From positions 77,748,001 to 77,812,000 of the forward strand of contig CM034546.1 of NCBI GenBank assembly GCA_020055645.1: DNA of 64,000 nucleotides, in the 5' to 3' direction. The translations under genes were made by a program, and so were the position numbers. The notes below the pieces were generated by a model. That model was not told where the DNA came from and made no database searches. It saw only the letters and a list, made by a program, of their open reading frames with translations. This document shows positions 38,551-51,364 of the stretch, piece by piece. Source of the stretch: Tomocerus qinae (lineage: Eukaryota; Arthropoda; Collembola; Entomobryomorpha; Tomoceridae). Position 1 is the first letter of the stretch. Every line of letters begins with the position of its first letter.

Positions 38551-39072
38551 TTATTTTCTGGTAAATATTTTCTTTAAAAGAAGACTCCCAGTGCTGACTT
38601 TGCATTTACATTCTTTATAAAACGTTCCTCCACATTTGCCACCTTTTTGATGTCCTGCGCTCTTGCAACCCATGTCACATTGCTTCCTCTTTACTGGATT
38701 TACTGTTGAAAATACGAAAATTATGGTTCATTTTTATGTCACAACTGGAAACAAGCTGTTAAACTACCCACCTTTTGGAAACATGTTATTAAGTAGTATT
38801 TGTTATGGACGAAATCATGAAATGACTTACATCGAGTGCTATAATCACACAAGTGGTCCAATTCTTTGACGTGCACGTCGTCGGCTTGAACTGTAATTTC
38901 AAATAAAACACTCGACTCGATCAATATTGGCCCATGGAATAATATTTTATCAATAAAGTTAAATACCATGTGATTTTGAATTATAAAATGCTGTTGTCTG
39001 GCAAAACTTACCCAAAGATGCACACAGAACAATCGTTGCTAGTAAAGCAACAAAAAATAAATTTGAGTTCAT
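38551..39072 (-). CDS. CS-alpha-beta defensin precursor
   Basis: Exons 39012-39072, 38831-38890 and 38551-38702 join in phase to 90 residues. Residues 1-20 are a signal peptide (LFFVALLATIVLCASL). Six cysteines outside it at 35, 49, 53, 64, 72 and 74 give C-x13-C-x3-C-x10-C-x7-C-x-C, the invertebrate defensin pattern, with the GGKCGG loop before the final CKC. Such peptides disrupt bacterial membranes or bind lipid II. KR at 45-46 lies between the first and second cysteine, so it is probably not a propeptide cleavage site. A basic, hydrophobic 16-residue tail follows the last cysteine, longer than in most insect defensins. A TATA box lies 91 bases upstream of the start codon. Confidence 0.85.
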
Positions 39073-42000
39073 TTTCGAGAAAGAGAATTTTAAAATGACT
39101 GGATATTATTGCAAAAGAAATTAATTTACAGCCTATGGGTACACAGATTGTCCTTCCATTCGTTTATATACCATAAAAATTTGTGCTGCTTCCGTTCTGG
39201 TTTTAATTACAATCTGATTAAAGCCACAAAATGCGTATTAGCATTAAAATTAATATCAAATGCTAATTACTACTACGTATTTAAGTAAATACATCACATT
39301 TGTCAATGAATGTTGTAATGTTGTGGAAATCCTAAAAATATGCTAAATGCTGTGGTGGCTAGATAAGTTTTGAATATTAGGGCAAACATAATCAAATCCC
39401 AGAATAATTATCAATTTGTATATATTCGCACATTTAACTACAATAATTATAATACTATACGGTTTACTGCCATGGGAAATTATATTCACATATCAGTTTT
39501 ATGATATTACCACACCATTAATTATCCATCACTATGTATAATCGTAGGCTCTTGAAATGGATTAAATAATAATACTTAAATCTACGGAGATGGGCTATAG
39601 TAACTGGGTTTATGCATAGCAATGCCCAAAAATACATTAGAATATAACTACAATCCAAGGAGTGTTAGCATGTTTCCATGATTTCTGGTATCCCGAACCC
39701 AAGTTATATTGCTTACCTACAATTCATTTATAAGCATATTATTATGCTCCTATGGCCCAGTTACTTCAGCCTTTCTTAACGAATCCCCTAATCAGGAACT
39801 ATTTAGAAGAGGGCAGTTATGGTTGTCCCTATAACTCTGAAATTGAACAAATTCCTGTACAGTATACTATACTGGGGGCCTAGTATACTATAATTACATT
39901 TAAATTTTCCACACCTCAATTGGTAACAAGTGGCAATTACATTGGAAAGAATGATATTATGGAAAATTCTTTTCAAAAAATAATGCCTCTGCTTTAATAA
40001 ACGGAACAAAAATGATTAGTAAATGAAATAAAATAATGAGAAATACTCAATGTAGAAAGACAGTGCCATTTTTTATGGATGTGTCAGACATGTTTATCAT
40101 TTAATTTAATATAAGGGATATTGTTTATTATTAATGGTTTATATTACTGCGAAACATTAAGGGATTTATATAAGTATGTGAAAACTTATTGAAGGAGAGA
40201 GCAGCAAAATAGGTACAAGAATTAGGCCATCTCTGTCATTGTTAAAAATAGCATTGGTGATGGTCTAAGATAAATTAAATAAGCTAATATAAAATAAGTA
40301 GTATTACCCACCACCTACACACTTTCCTCTAAAATAGCCACACTACTGCCCCACAATTACTATTTGTAAGGTTAATTTTTAACCCATTTCCGGACATTTT
40401 GGTTTTAAACAAGTCAAGGTTTAATAATATAAGCTTCATTTTCCTTAAAGGAATTTTATTTATATTCTACGTTTTATTGTACCCATTGAACTAAATCGTA
40501 ATTTTATTGGGTGAAAAAATGTACAAAGGCAGACGTTGCACTGAACGCGCTACGTTGTTAACGGACATTTCCATTCTTGGGGCTGCATAGTATGCAAAAA
40601 ACGAAATTATCCGAATAAATATAATATTTGATTTTCATGTTTTGCTTTAAGTTTTTCTGCGATGGTAGCATATTAAACAATTCATACCCATAAACATAGT
40701 CCTGCACCTACAGAACTTTATCTCAGGTCACCCCGTTTCTATTTGCTGAAAATATATTAGTTATCTACTGAAATTTTAGTAACTTATTAGTAAGATTTGC
40801 AAACAGCTGTAATTTGAACTCAATTACATACAAAGTATTCGTTTTGGGCGACTAAAGTAAACCCTTTTATTATCAAGACTCAGATCGAGTATACCATGAG
40901 GCGGATAGTATACTACCAGTCTGTTATTTGGTAGAAGAATTGTCCCATGTTTAATTACCAATAGTAAATTGTAAGATTTTTGATAATTATGTCGAATGAC
41001 GTTTTTATCAATGATGATATAAATGTAAAAGTTGGTTGTCTATCGTGTAATCGTCTAGTTCTCCATTGACTGCGTGTTTTAATAGCATAAATTGAACAAA
41101 GCATCATTCATGCTTCATTGCCTCCTACATACAATAAGAAGGCCTAATTATATAAGGAGTATCAGTATCAATTGCATATAAACTTTAAACACGTGTGCTT
41201 ATGTGTGTATCAGCTTAGCCTACAAAGTGAGGCCGTTTCGCTCTTAGCTGATTTAATTTATTATGCATTTAAGTAATGTACTACAATGAATGGCATGCGG
41301 TAAAGGAGAATAATATTGCAAAAGAAAATAAGTATAATTTCCTTTTCTTATCAGGAAATAACGCATTCACATAATATATTAAACATTGTTTTTACAGTTT
41401 TACCATTTCAAGTACAGATGTCAACCTTTAAGTTAAGACGTAGAACAAATTATTACATGTAAACATATTTTCGTTTACATACTTGCAATAAACAGAATGT
41501 CACTTACAGAAATATCTTTTTTGCTTGAATTAATTTCCACAACGCTTTATTTTTACATTCAAGATTAGTTTTAACATTTCAGCAGAATTTTATGACTAAA
41601 CTTCTCAAATAACCATGAGAATAAGTTAACAATTAAAATAAGTTTAAAAATTAAAATAAGCAAATAAATATATGGCATCAAAGTTTCTGCATACATGTTT
41701 TAAATGCTCAACTATACGTGTAGCTACTATCAAAATTATAAAAATATAAGCGTTGAATAACGTTGACATTATAAAAACCTGCACGATCGCAAAAATGCAA
41801 CTCTGAACAGTAAAGAGTATTAACAATAGCCCGAAGGTAATACCACAACGAAAGATTATTCATTATACGACCTGCATACAAAGGACAGCCAAACAAGCAC
41901 AATTAGTATTACGCTGTATGTATATAACTACACATTTGTTTGTGTATATTTGTATCATGGTTAACAATTTTCATAGTGATAGTACAAAGTGTGCTACTCA

Positions 42001-42193
42001 TTTACATATGAAGCACAAGTGAGCTGATGCGTGCATAAACAATTATTGAAGTAAAAAATTAGCACGTATCGCTGCTGCCTACTTTTAACTTCCTATAGCC
42101 TTTTTGGTACGTATTCTATACGCAAGTGGACTTTTAATCACTCGCACTTATATTTATAACTTAGCTACTATTTTCATACTCCAGCCCAAATAT
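39073..42193. other. Intergenic region of 3.1 kb, no gene seen
   Basis: Apart from the defensin promoter at its left edge, the region shows only short AT-rich open frames without recognisable domains. A small palindrome (TAGTATACTA type) recurs near 39860-39890. Confidence 0.4.
39163..39170 (-). promoter_or_regulatory. TATA box of the defensin gene
   Basis: TATATAAA on the minus strand, in the context GGTATATAAACG, about 91 bases upstream of the defensin ATG. The spacing suits a short 5' leader. Confidence 0.6.
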
Positions 42194-44497
42194 TTACGAA
42201 GGGAGGAATATTCCATGGAGAGCTTGAGGTATCTGAGCCTTGAACTTAGCCCTTCCTAATTCCGTAAGGGATTTTGCATCCAAAATAATTATAAAGTCGT
42301 TTGCTCCCTCACGACAATCAGTCACAGCTGAAATAAGAACTCCGTCATCTTCTGTCAGACCATTTGGATTGGGAACAAATATTGGTTCTCCAGGAAAATA
42401 ATATTCACTTTCTTTCCAGAGCAGAGTTTCTTTCTTTTTCGTGTCGAATTTGCATATAGAATTAGAAAATTTATTTTGACTCAGATTACCCGCTGCGTAG
42501 AAATAATTGTACTTTTTTCCTAAGATTTTCTTGTTTAATGTCGGCATTTCAAATCCTTCATCCGTTAATATTTCTGGAGTTAAAATTATAGTTGATCCTA
42601 CACGTATAGCCGTAGCGCTGGACTTGACTGCGACTAAATCCACATTTTCTGGAACGCTTTTAGGATTAACGAGTGGTATAATATATCGATGGGCTGAACC
42701 TTGGACGCCTTGCGATAAATCACCCCCACGCAATTTTGATAGATAAAGTGAGTCCAAAAGACCGTCAGCATTAGGATATGAATTAAGATCGATAATTATC
42801 TGTAGAAACAAAAAGTAGACCGATTAAATACATTGTCATTGCTAAGTTATTGCTGTGCTAATTTTTATTCTATAAAAAAGGTACCTGATCGTTTTCTTCA
42901 TAAGAATTTATTGTGTGGAGGAAAAAGAAAGGATCTTTTGACAAAAACTCGGTCTTCATCACTTTCCCTGTTTCCTTTTCAATAATAAAGAATCGATTCT
43001 TAAGGTCTGGTCGCCATTCTAACCATTCATTAAGTGACGGTCCTTTCAAGTAGGTCTTGGCCGCCAAGGCAATATTCATCACAAAAGGTTGTTCCACGAA
43101 GATCACATACGATTTCGTCATGGCAAAACTATCTGTAGTTAAAGCAAAAAAAAAAAGTTTTTAAGTATTAAGAAACTTTATAATACAATAATGAATTGCA
43201 ATTTTTACAATTTATCAAAAATCTGAAATTCTTTATTATTTAAAACATATATAAATATATACTTTGAAAATTTGTTTGAAAGATTTGGCACCAAAACGAG
43301 GGATATCATTAGAGGATAAAGATGAACTTACGAGTATAACTCATGAGTCCAGTCCAACTTGATGGAATGCTGCAGAGTATTTTTGACTTTTTGAAAATGT
43401 CTTTTGAAGATTGATTGCTTGCTGGAGCAGGGATCTTGATAAGATTATATTTTAAGCCGGTGAGACAAGTATTCCCGAAATTGTACATAATTCCCGTGTT
43501 TTCGTCAGTCAGAGGATGCGCTCCAGCAACATTTGTCCCATAGCATTTATTGCTGTCAAATTTGTCTCCTGGACATAAAGTGCACTGATCCAATTTACGG
43601 AAAAATGAAGTTTCAGATGTGGCAAACAAATCTGATCCCATTTGGAAGAGGGAGATTGAGTTATTATCAGAGAGTTCTATAGGCAGTACGGCGGAAATTA
43701 ACCTCGAAAAAAGACTTTTGTTTGGATCTGGGTAGGATTTAGTTCCGAATTCCTATTTATAAAACAACAATAATTAAATTAATTATTTACACTCGTATAG
43801 ACATAGATACTTACTTCTTACGTTTATATCCTAAGTGTTTATCATATTTCTTAGCTTTGTCCAGAATCCAGAAATGAATTATTATCAAAAATTGTTAATT
43901 TGTTTTAGAGTCGTAAAAAGGCATTTAAGTTAAAATGCATAGCAATTTGAAAATATATTAACAGTTTAAAACTAGAATTTAAAATATTTATTCAGAACTA
44001 ATTTTCTTTTCAAATTTATAAAAAAATTTACTACTTTTTAAATTTTTATGGAATTATTTTTATAAATATTGCTAACTGCTAAACGTCAGTAAAATAATAA
44101 TTTAAGAAAACACTTCATACCGTTATCACTGGTTTCTGTGCAGCACATGCTCGATTATATGCATCAGACTTTAAAAATTTCTTATCAAATTCAATAGTAT
44201 CTCCTTTGATAGAAAACTTGGATAGCATTGCATAACCATCAAACCAATGGTTCATGGTAAAACTATTTTCAAAATCGAATTTTCCTGGACCAGTTCTGAA
44301 AAATGTGCCTTGGAGCCAAGTAGGTACCGTTCCTATGATTCAAATATATAACAATGGTTATTGAACAATTCTACCCACAATTTGTAGTATAGAATTTAAA
44401 ATATAAAAGTTGGGTTACCATTTATATGTGCCAATTCAGGTTTTGCCAATTCTTCTGCAGTTTTGAAAAGTTTATCCAACGGCTGTAATTCAGGCAT
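42194..44497 (-). CDS. ninaB-like: Carotenoid cleavage oxygenase (BCO/NinaB family)
   Basis: Five exons, 44419-44497, 44121-44332, 43332-43752, 42885-43132 and 42194-42799, join in phase to 521 residues, the normal family length. The four iron-binding histidines are present in their usual contexts: GAH176PLTD, H238SFAMTKSY, FFLH310TINSYEE and LH515GIFLPS. The N-terminal signatures (GTFFRTGPGKF, MNHWFDGYAML) and EQPFVMN also fit. In animals these cytosolic or mitochondrial enzymes cleave beta-carotene or related carotenoids to retinal or apocarotenals. Insects usually have a single ninaB that also isomerises. The exact substrate here cannot be told. The gene looks complete and functional. Confidence 0.93.
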
Positions 44498-44839
44498 GAT
44501 TTTGTATTTTTAAGTCAAACTCAATTTTCTTGAGTATCTCAAAACTATTATCACAAGATGAACGCACTCAATAATTTTTGAATAGCGAAGACACAAAATA
44601 ATTTTTGGTACAGAAATAACAATTGATTTCCAGGTCGAAGAATATGTAACGTTTGCGTAGCAATGTAAAACAAAGCTGTTTCTGTTACTCAATTCATTGT
44701 TGATGTTGTATTATGTTCACTGTATGTGCGTGAGTGAAGAGTAGGCTTGATTATATGCGATAAGTCAGTTTCCGTAAGATGTGTTGCTCCTTTCCGCTTG
44801 GTCTTAGTTGATTGAGTGTTACCTTGGCTGAAGATTACT

Positions 44840-44847
44840 CTTATATA
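44840..44847 (-). promoter_or_regulatory. Possible TATA box of the carotenoid oxygenase gene
   Basis: TATATAAG on the minus strand, 343 bases upstream of the ATG. It would imply a leader of about 310 bases. The sequence just behind it (44850-44935) recurs at 47.1 kb. Confidence 0.35.
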
Positions 44848-47800
44848 CGCCTTCCACAGAAGACAACAAAAAGATCATTGCCGTCATAAAAATTCCCCAC
44901 CATCAACTACGAGCTTATGGAAACTGGGAACTTTGGGAATATACTAGACAGTCCGTTACAGGTGCATATTATATGGATATATGTATAGACTTGTCCTTTG
45001 TGCAGACAATCTGAAGATCAAGTGCGTATTAGTGTGTGAGCAAATGAAACTGACTCTGCACTGTAATTTCCATCTCGGCTAGCCCAAATAGCATTTCATG
45101 ATAATATGCATGCAAGTTTACATTTCAGTAATTTCCTTATGGATGTACTTAGGCTACTTGCACTTGTACCTATTTAATTACCTACTTTGATGGTGTAGTG
45201 TATGTATACAAATGGATGGGCCCATTGTTAAACAGTTTGTTTTGTTTGCTGAATATTTCGCACTTGCAAATAAAGTATAATGAGTGTCAAGATACTAAAA
45301 TGATAAGTTAGACGCGTGTTAAAGGGCAAGCATACTTTACATCAAATTCTGCTCTCTGGTATATTGTAAGTATTAGGGACATTTTGCTACTGGGTTTTAA
45401 AATGTATGTACATTATACAGATTCACTATTGTACTTGGTTTACAGAGTTAAAATATTAAGAGCAGTAACGCGGCTTCATTAGATATCTAACCGAAGTAAA
45501 CTTTTTTGTTCAGAGGGAATTGCCCCGATGTTTTTGGTAATGGGATTTTTCACTTCATTAGGAAAATCATTGTGAACTTACATGGCTGTGCAATAAAACA
45601 GTTTTACATTTTCCTGTATTACCCCATCACTCATAACTCAATCCGTCTTGTAATGAAAAAGACGTTCTATCTCTTACTTTATGAGACCAAGACGACTAAT
45701 ACAACTCGGTTGAATCAAATTTCGTTTTTTTGGGTAAATACGCTACTTATTAAGCGTATTTACCGTATAGGTACGTATTTATTTTAGTTCAAAGTTATTA
45801 TCGTACTTGATCCATCATGTAGAATGTTGTTAGCTGAAAAGTATACGATTTAATTATTCTGTGAAAAATGCCATAATCTTATTAAGATGGTTCTCACTTA
45901 AGGCGTATTTTAATTTACATGTTTTTATGAGTTGGTCCTTTATTCAATGGATGTTGAGCTATTGACTGATAACATTACTACAAAACACATAAATCAAATA
46001 TCCGTGCAGCTGTAATGAAAAAAGCTGTCAGCAAATTTAGAAATATTAGGCAATCACATCGGAATTTATGATTTTTTTTCCATAAAACAAGCATTAAAAA
46101 AGCTGTAGTGTTATAAATGCATTATGAGTATCAGTCTCAAGCTAGGGAGCTGGGATCACAATCTTAATAATAGTTATTAGTTTACTGAATAACTTGCAAA
46201 TGCAAGCAAATGATCAAATCTGACAGTAGGCAACCGAGTGGCATAATAATTTAATATTGACCGCATGCTATTTTTGATTATTTATTTATGATCGTATCTA
46301 CCTACTTTCTACTATTGGTTTAAATATAGCTTGTATGGCACAATGCTTTTCGCAATAAGTCACATTTGCATTTAGAAGACATCAATGGCTCTCGAGAACA
46401 AGGTGTGTATTTAACCAAACCTAGAGAGAAATTTTCTACTCTATACATACAAACCTTACAATATACTTATTATTATTATATTGTATCTCTACAGTATTAA
46501 TCATGCATAGATCATTATTCAATATCGACTCTGATTTTTTAAAACAAGACAGTCTGTAGTAATAAGAAAAATGAAATCCAATATTTAATTGTAGGGAAGC
46601 ACATTAATGAGGGTAAAAATTAAAACTATTAAAAAGCCTCTCTCCAAGTAGTCGCAAGTTCAAAGTTTATTAAAACTATCCTCAATGTCTGTGTTTCTGT
46701 GTTTAAATTGATGTATATATTTAAAAATTAAAAATGGAAAACAGACGATTTATACTTTTTTAGGTATTTTAGTATTTTTTTCAACACAAGACGAAAAAGG
46801 ATGTTGTAAGATAAATTTTTGCCAGATAACTGTCACTGTCATTCCCCCATTTCAATAATTTAATTTCACACTACTTGAAAGCATGGTATAAATATCGAAT
46901 AATTAAATCTATTTATTTTAAACATGTCTTGTTATTTATCTGTGCATATACATGTAGAAAAGTTCAAATGCAATAATGTTTGCGATATTTGTACACAAGG
47001 CGAACATACTGAGGTTGTACTTACTGTTAACCCTTTTTTTCCTTTGATTGTAAATTGAGTGCTATCTTGGAGGCAGAAGAAAATATCTGATGATGTGTGG
47101 CTTCCACTGGACAGCAAAAAATTCACTGCCGTCATAAGGATTCCCCACTATATGAACTCAAAAATCTGGAAAATAGTATATTATAGTATATAATACTAAT
47201 TGATTCATATCTCTGTATTCTGTGACGAAATACCATATACCATCTAAATAGCAAACAAGTATTATTACATGCTGTAGAAACTGGATCTGTCTGTTTACTC
47301 TGCTTAGAAACTCATGGTTTCCCCAGATGTAACGATTAAGCTATTGCAGTATATAATTACCATATGGTTATGCCACTTCGTACAAGTAATTATTCGAGTA
47401 CAGCTGACGTCCGAGCAAGTAGAGTCTCTAGGGATTTGTTTTCAATGTTCTTTTGTAAATAATAATTATATTAGGGTTCTTATGCGCCCTATATAACGTA
47501 TAGGCATCCCTCATTATTTTCCTTATGTTTGGAACTGCCCAATATCCATTAGTACAGAACAAACACTTGCATGGGTTCATAAATCTATGGAGATACAAAT
47601 TCATTTTTCATACGGACAGTGGCTTAGCAGGAATTTGCAGTTAACACCCTTAGTATGCAGATACAGGTATCTTTTTTAGTCTGTAGCATTAACCTCTCTA
47701 GCCTTTGAAATGGATGCCTACTTTTGGGAATTTGCTGAAAGTACATTTCAGTTGAACGTCTTCAATTTCCCCGTTTACAAATTATATAGTTGTATCGGCA

Positions 47801-49232
47801 AAAATGAAAACCAGCCATTAGGGTAGTCGAAAAAATAGCAAAAGGTAAATCTATTTGATTATGAATTTTAGGATATAGATATAACAACAGGATGATTGCT
47901 GTTTTTGGGCTCATTTAATCGGTAGGACAAACTTTAATGTTGTAGCAGAATATATTATTATACTACGTTTCACACACTAATAGTTTGATAACAAATTCTA
48001 AATGGTAGCATCAGTTAAAACGTAAAATAATAATCTATTTCACTGTTGAGTGTCTGCCAAAAGAGATTCCACACTAATTTACCAAGCTACACATTCGCCG
48101 AGCCGACTAATTTGACTTCTTCACCAACTGAAAGACACCAGCAGTTGTTATATAACTTAAGAATCAATACAACTAAGTTAAAAAATAATGAAGTTATAAA
48201 TATTAATGAATCATTAAATTTATTAATTACCCACAACAACATTATTATTACATAACGGTAAGAAATCGATATGTATGCATCAATGACCAATGATTGCTGT
48301 TTAAATAGTAAAAACAGGCTTAGGTATTTATGAATATTATAAGTCACCTCGGATAATTGCTAAATCTAGATAACATGAAATTGGAAAAGATATGATATGT
48401 ATCAACAACCTATAGTAAAATAGACGCCATTTTTTCATAGGGAGACATTCGAGGCAGGCAATTGCTCTCAGCATTTACAATCCCTGTGATAAGCATTCCA
48501 GTACTAGTTCAAAAATTCTCAGGGAGGATATCTCGGAAACTTGAAACTTTTGTCAAAAAATTATAGAGACAGTACTGGTAAAGAATTAATCCATGAAGTG
48601 TGCGTTAGCTCAACAACTCTGTTGGAGGTCCGGTTCTCTAGCTAGACCCCGAAGATTCGGTTGTGACTTTGTTTGGTTATCATTATTCAATTGCCAATTT
48701 CAGTTTCCGTAGATACAGTGCAGTGGTAGTATAGTGTACTACTCTTCCCAATCCGTACCATCACGTCCTCTCAATCCACTCTGTCATAGTAATACACAAG
48801 GTGACTGAATACCGTTGCCTATTACTAATCCAAAGGATTGAATTATTACTACTATGGTACCACTAACCACAACACCAACCTTTCATTACCCTAGCGGGGG
48901 TTGGGGGGCTGGCCCCCCAGAAAACCAAATACTGATATCATTCGATATAGTATTTATTAATAATTTTGTAAATAAATGGACATTTCGCAGGTAAAGCTTG
49001 CAGAGATAGAAAAATATTTCCGAAATGGGTGAAAATTCTAGGGATGGAAAATATTTTTAGAAATTGAAAACAGCTCCAGGGACAGAATTTTTTGGGGGAA
49101 ATATTCCAGGGATGAAAAATATGGTTTTATTTACAGCATCCCTAAATATTCTCACTATATTGTCAACATTTTAACTAACGTTCCATAGCATTACATTACA
49201 TATTAACAATAAAAACTATAAAATAAAATAAC

Positions 49233-50023
49233 AAATTAAAAAATTAAAAACTCATAGGGAGACGCGAGGTTAACTAGAAAACAAGGAAAATTAAAGTTTC
49301 TGGCGTAATTAAATAAATATTTATGCCCAAGTCTCCCGGTTGAAATTACAAATTTGAAATCGTCTTTTGACGTTTATTAGTAAAGAAAGTAATACAAAAA
49401 ATGTAAATCATAATATTGAAAAATGGTTTACTGATTTAAACAGATTTTCCTGAAATGTAGTTATGATTATGGCCAATTTGGCCTTCTATAACCAGTTAAT
49501 TGTTTGCAGGGAATAAGTACATTGTCGTGAGTTCTACTGATACGATGCGATACTCCCTTCCACTAATTATCTCATTGTCCCCATCTATATAGTATCTAGT
49601 GGATATGGTGCCATTGAGATTTAAGACATCTGGATAACAACAAAATCATAACTTAAATATTATTACTATTTGTCCCCACCTAAAAGAATCTCCAAAATAT
49701 CTGAGAAAAGAATAGTGTAGTAAAATTTAAAATAACTACTACTTGATTTTTCATGTTTCTCTTGATTTTTATGTAGGCTTTTCTTTTGGATACGTTATTT
49801 AAAATTATTCTACTTGTAACTACCACATGTTATTAGAATTGCAAACTAAAACAAATTTTCACATTGCACAATGCTAAAAATGATTCAAAAACAATTTCAA
49901 CCGGGAGACTTGGGCATAAATATTTATTTAATTACGCCATATTTTAATTACGCCAGAAACTTTAATTTTCCTTGTTTTCTAGTTTTCCTCGCGCCTCCCT
50001 ATGAGTTTTTAATTTTTTAATTT
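49233..50023. mobile_element. Non-autonomous element with about 115-bp inverted repeats
   Basis: The left arm (49233-49347) and the right arm (49893-50023) are reverse complements along almost their full length. Shared blocks include AACTCATAGGGAG, AGAAAACAAGGAAAATTAAA and GCCCAAGTCTCCCGGTTGAA. The right arm has a 16-base internal duplication around AATTACGCC. The middle (about 545 bases) has no coding capacity. The AT-rich outer ends make the exact termini and target duplication uncertain. Confidence 0.75.
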
Positions 50024-50071
50024 TCATAGAAGTGTTCTAATTGATAAAAATTGTATCGGAGTTAATCAAAT

Positions 50072-51364
50072 TTACAACTGAATGGAGAGAAGTGCTGTAA
50101 TGGTGTGATTTAAAATAAAATAATAAAATACAATTAGTGTTTCTTTTGTAACATAGAAGAACGAACCAACTTGAAACGTCAATGGCCGGAGTGCTGAAAT
50201 TTCTTTTTGCATTAGTTTGGACGTTATAGTAGACTGCCATATTCGTTTACAGCTGACGGAGTCCGTATTCAGTTTCCCACTTGTGAAAAGTAAGTTGCTA
50301 GTTGCAATCATTCCAACAATGGAGCCATAAGGTGCAATGAAATACAATGGTATACCAAGTTGATGGTACATTTTCACCGTCGCAAAATTACCAACCAATA
50401 ATCCCAATATGTTTGCGCCCCAATAAACTGGTGTGGAAAATTTGGTCAAATTACTAAATAAGTTGTTCAGTAATAACAAAATGATATAAATTTCTCTGGA
50501 ACGAATAAATTCTCTCCTTTTTACAAAAATAAAATTTTCGCTATTTTTTTCTCTTTGAGGTGGAATGCTTGCTAGCGAATTGGAAGTTATTTGAATGTAT
50601 AAAAAGGCTAATCCATTGTACAACAGCAATCCCAGCATCCCAAATGCTATGAAATATACATGATGTGCGAATATTAATAAATGTAAAACAGGATGATCTA
50701 GTCCAAACAGTTTCATTGTACACGAGAAAATGTCCAAATCTAATTTGATTATTATTAATGACACTAAAGGGAGTGCAACAATTGTAAATGGAAGAACTGA
50801 TTTGAGAGCGTATTCTGTGACTTTTATTGCTGGGGTTACTATTTTAGTCCCATTACTTGGAAAGTTCTCTGAAAACAATATTACTTATTGTTTTAATTTT
50901 ACTTTAAGAGTATTTAGTATTTATTTTCCGTAAATTTTAATCCCAAGTATTCGAATACAAAATAATAATTAGGCATGCATTAGTAATATTTAATACTTAC
51001 CCGCATTGCAATTGTTGCAAAGAATATTTGACACCAGAAGGCAGAATTCGTTGGTATTATTTTGTATCATTTTGTGCACTGAAAAACTGAAAACTCCAAG
51101 TGTAATAAATACAATTAAAACACCTAGTTGAGAAATACTGAAAAGAGTTCTTTTCATGTAAACTTGGGCTAAAAGTACTGCTACTCCATAAATAGATGTA
51201 GACAATAATGTTACCATTCCGCAATAGGACAAAATTAGTTTTTTTCTTTCTATTGTTGGTGTTACAATATGTCGTTTTTTGTCATAATCTAAATATCCCA
51301 TTTTCAGTTTATCGCATACCGTAAAATAATATTCCGCACAATCAATAATTACTTGCTGATCCAT
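50072..51364 (-). CDS. Gustatory-receptor-like seven-helix chemoreceptor
   Basis: Exons 51001-51364 and 50072-50868 join in phase to 386 residues, a usual size for arthropod gustatory receptors. Several hydrophobic segments are visible, including LILSYCGMVTLLSTSIYGVAV, LGVLIVFITLGVF, VLPFTIVALPLVSLII, FAHHVYFIAFGMLGLLLYNG and IYIILLLLNNLFSNL. The C-terminus (LRPLTFQVGSFFYVTKETL then FYYFILNHTITALLSI) resembles the last-helix region of expanded springtail chemoreceptor families. These are ligand-gated cation channels in sensory neurons. The ligand is unknown. It has a two-exon structure with no neighbouring copy in the window. Confidence 0.68.

Larger units (their letters stand above)
44498..50071. 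other. Intergenic region of 5.6 kb
   Basis: No gene is recognisable. It holds a diverged duplicate of the sequence upstream of the carotenoid oxygenase (44850-44935 against 47098-47175, sharing CACTGCCGTCATAA and ATTCCCCAC) and a long-inverted-repeat element at 49233-50023. Between 48900 and 49150 there is a low-complexity stretch with a GGGGGGCTGGCCCCCC palindrome and repeated CAGGGATGAAAAATAT-like motifs. Confidence 0.45.
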
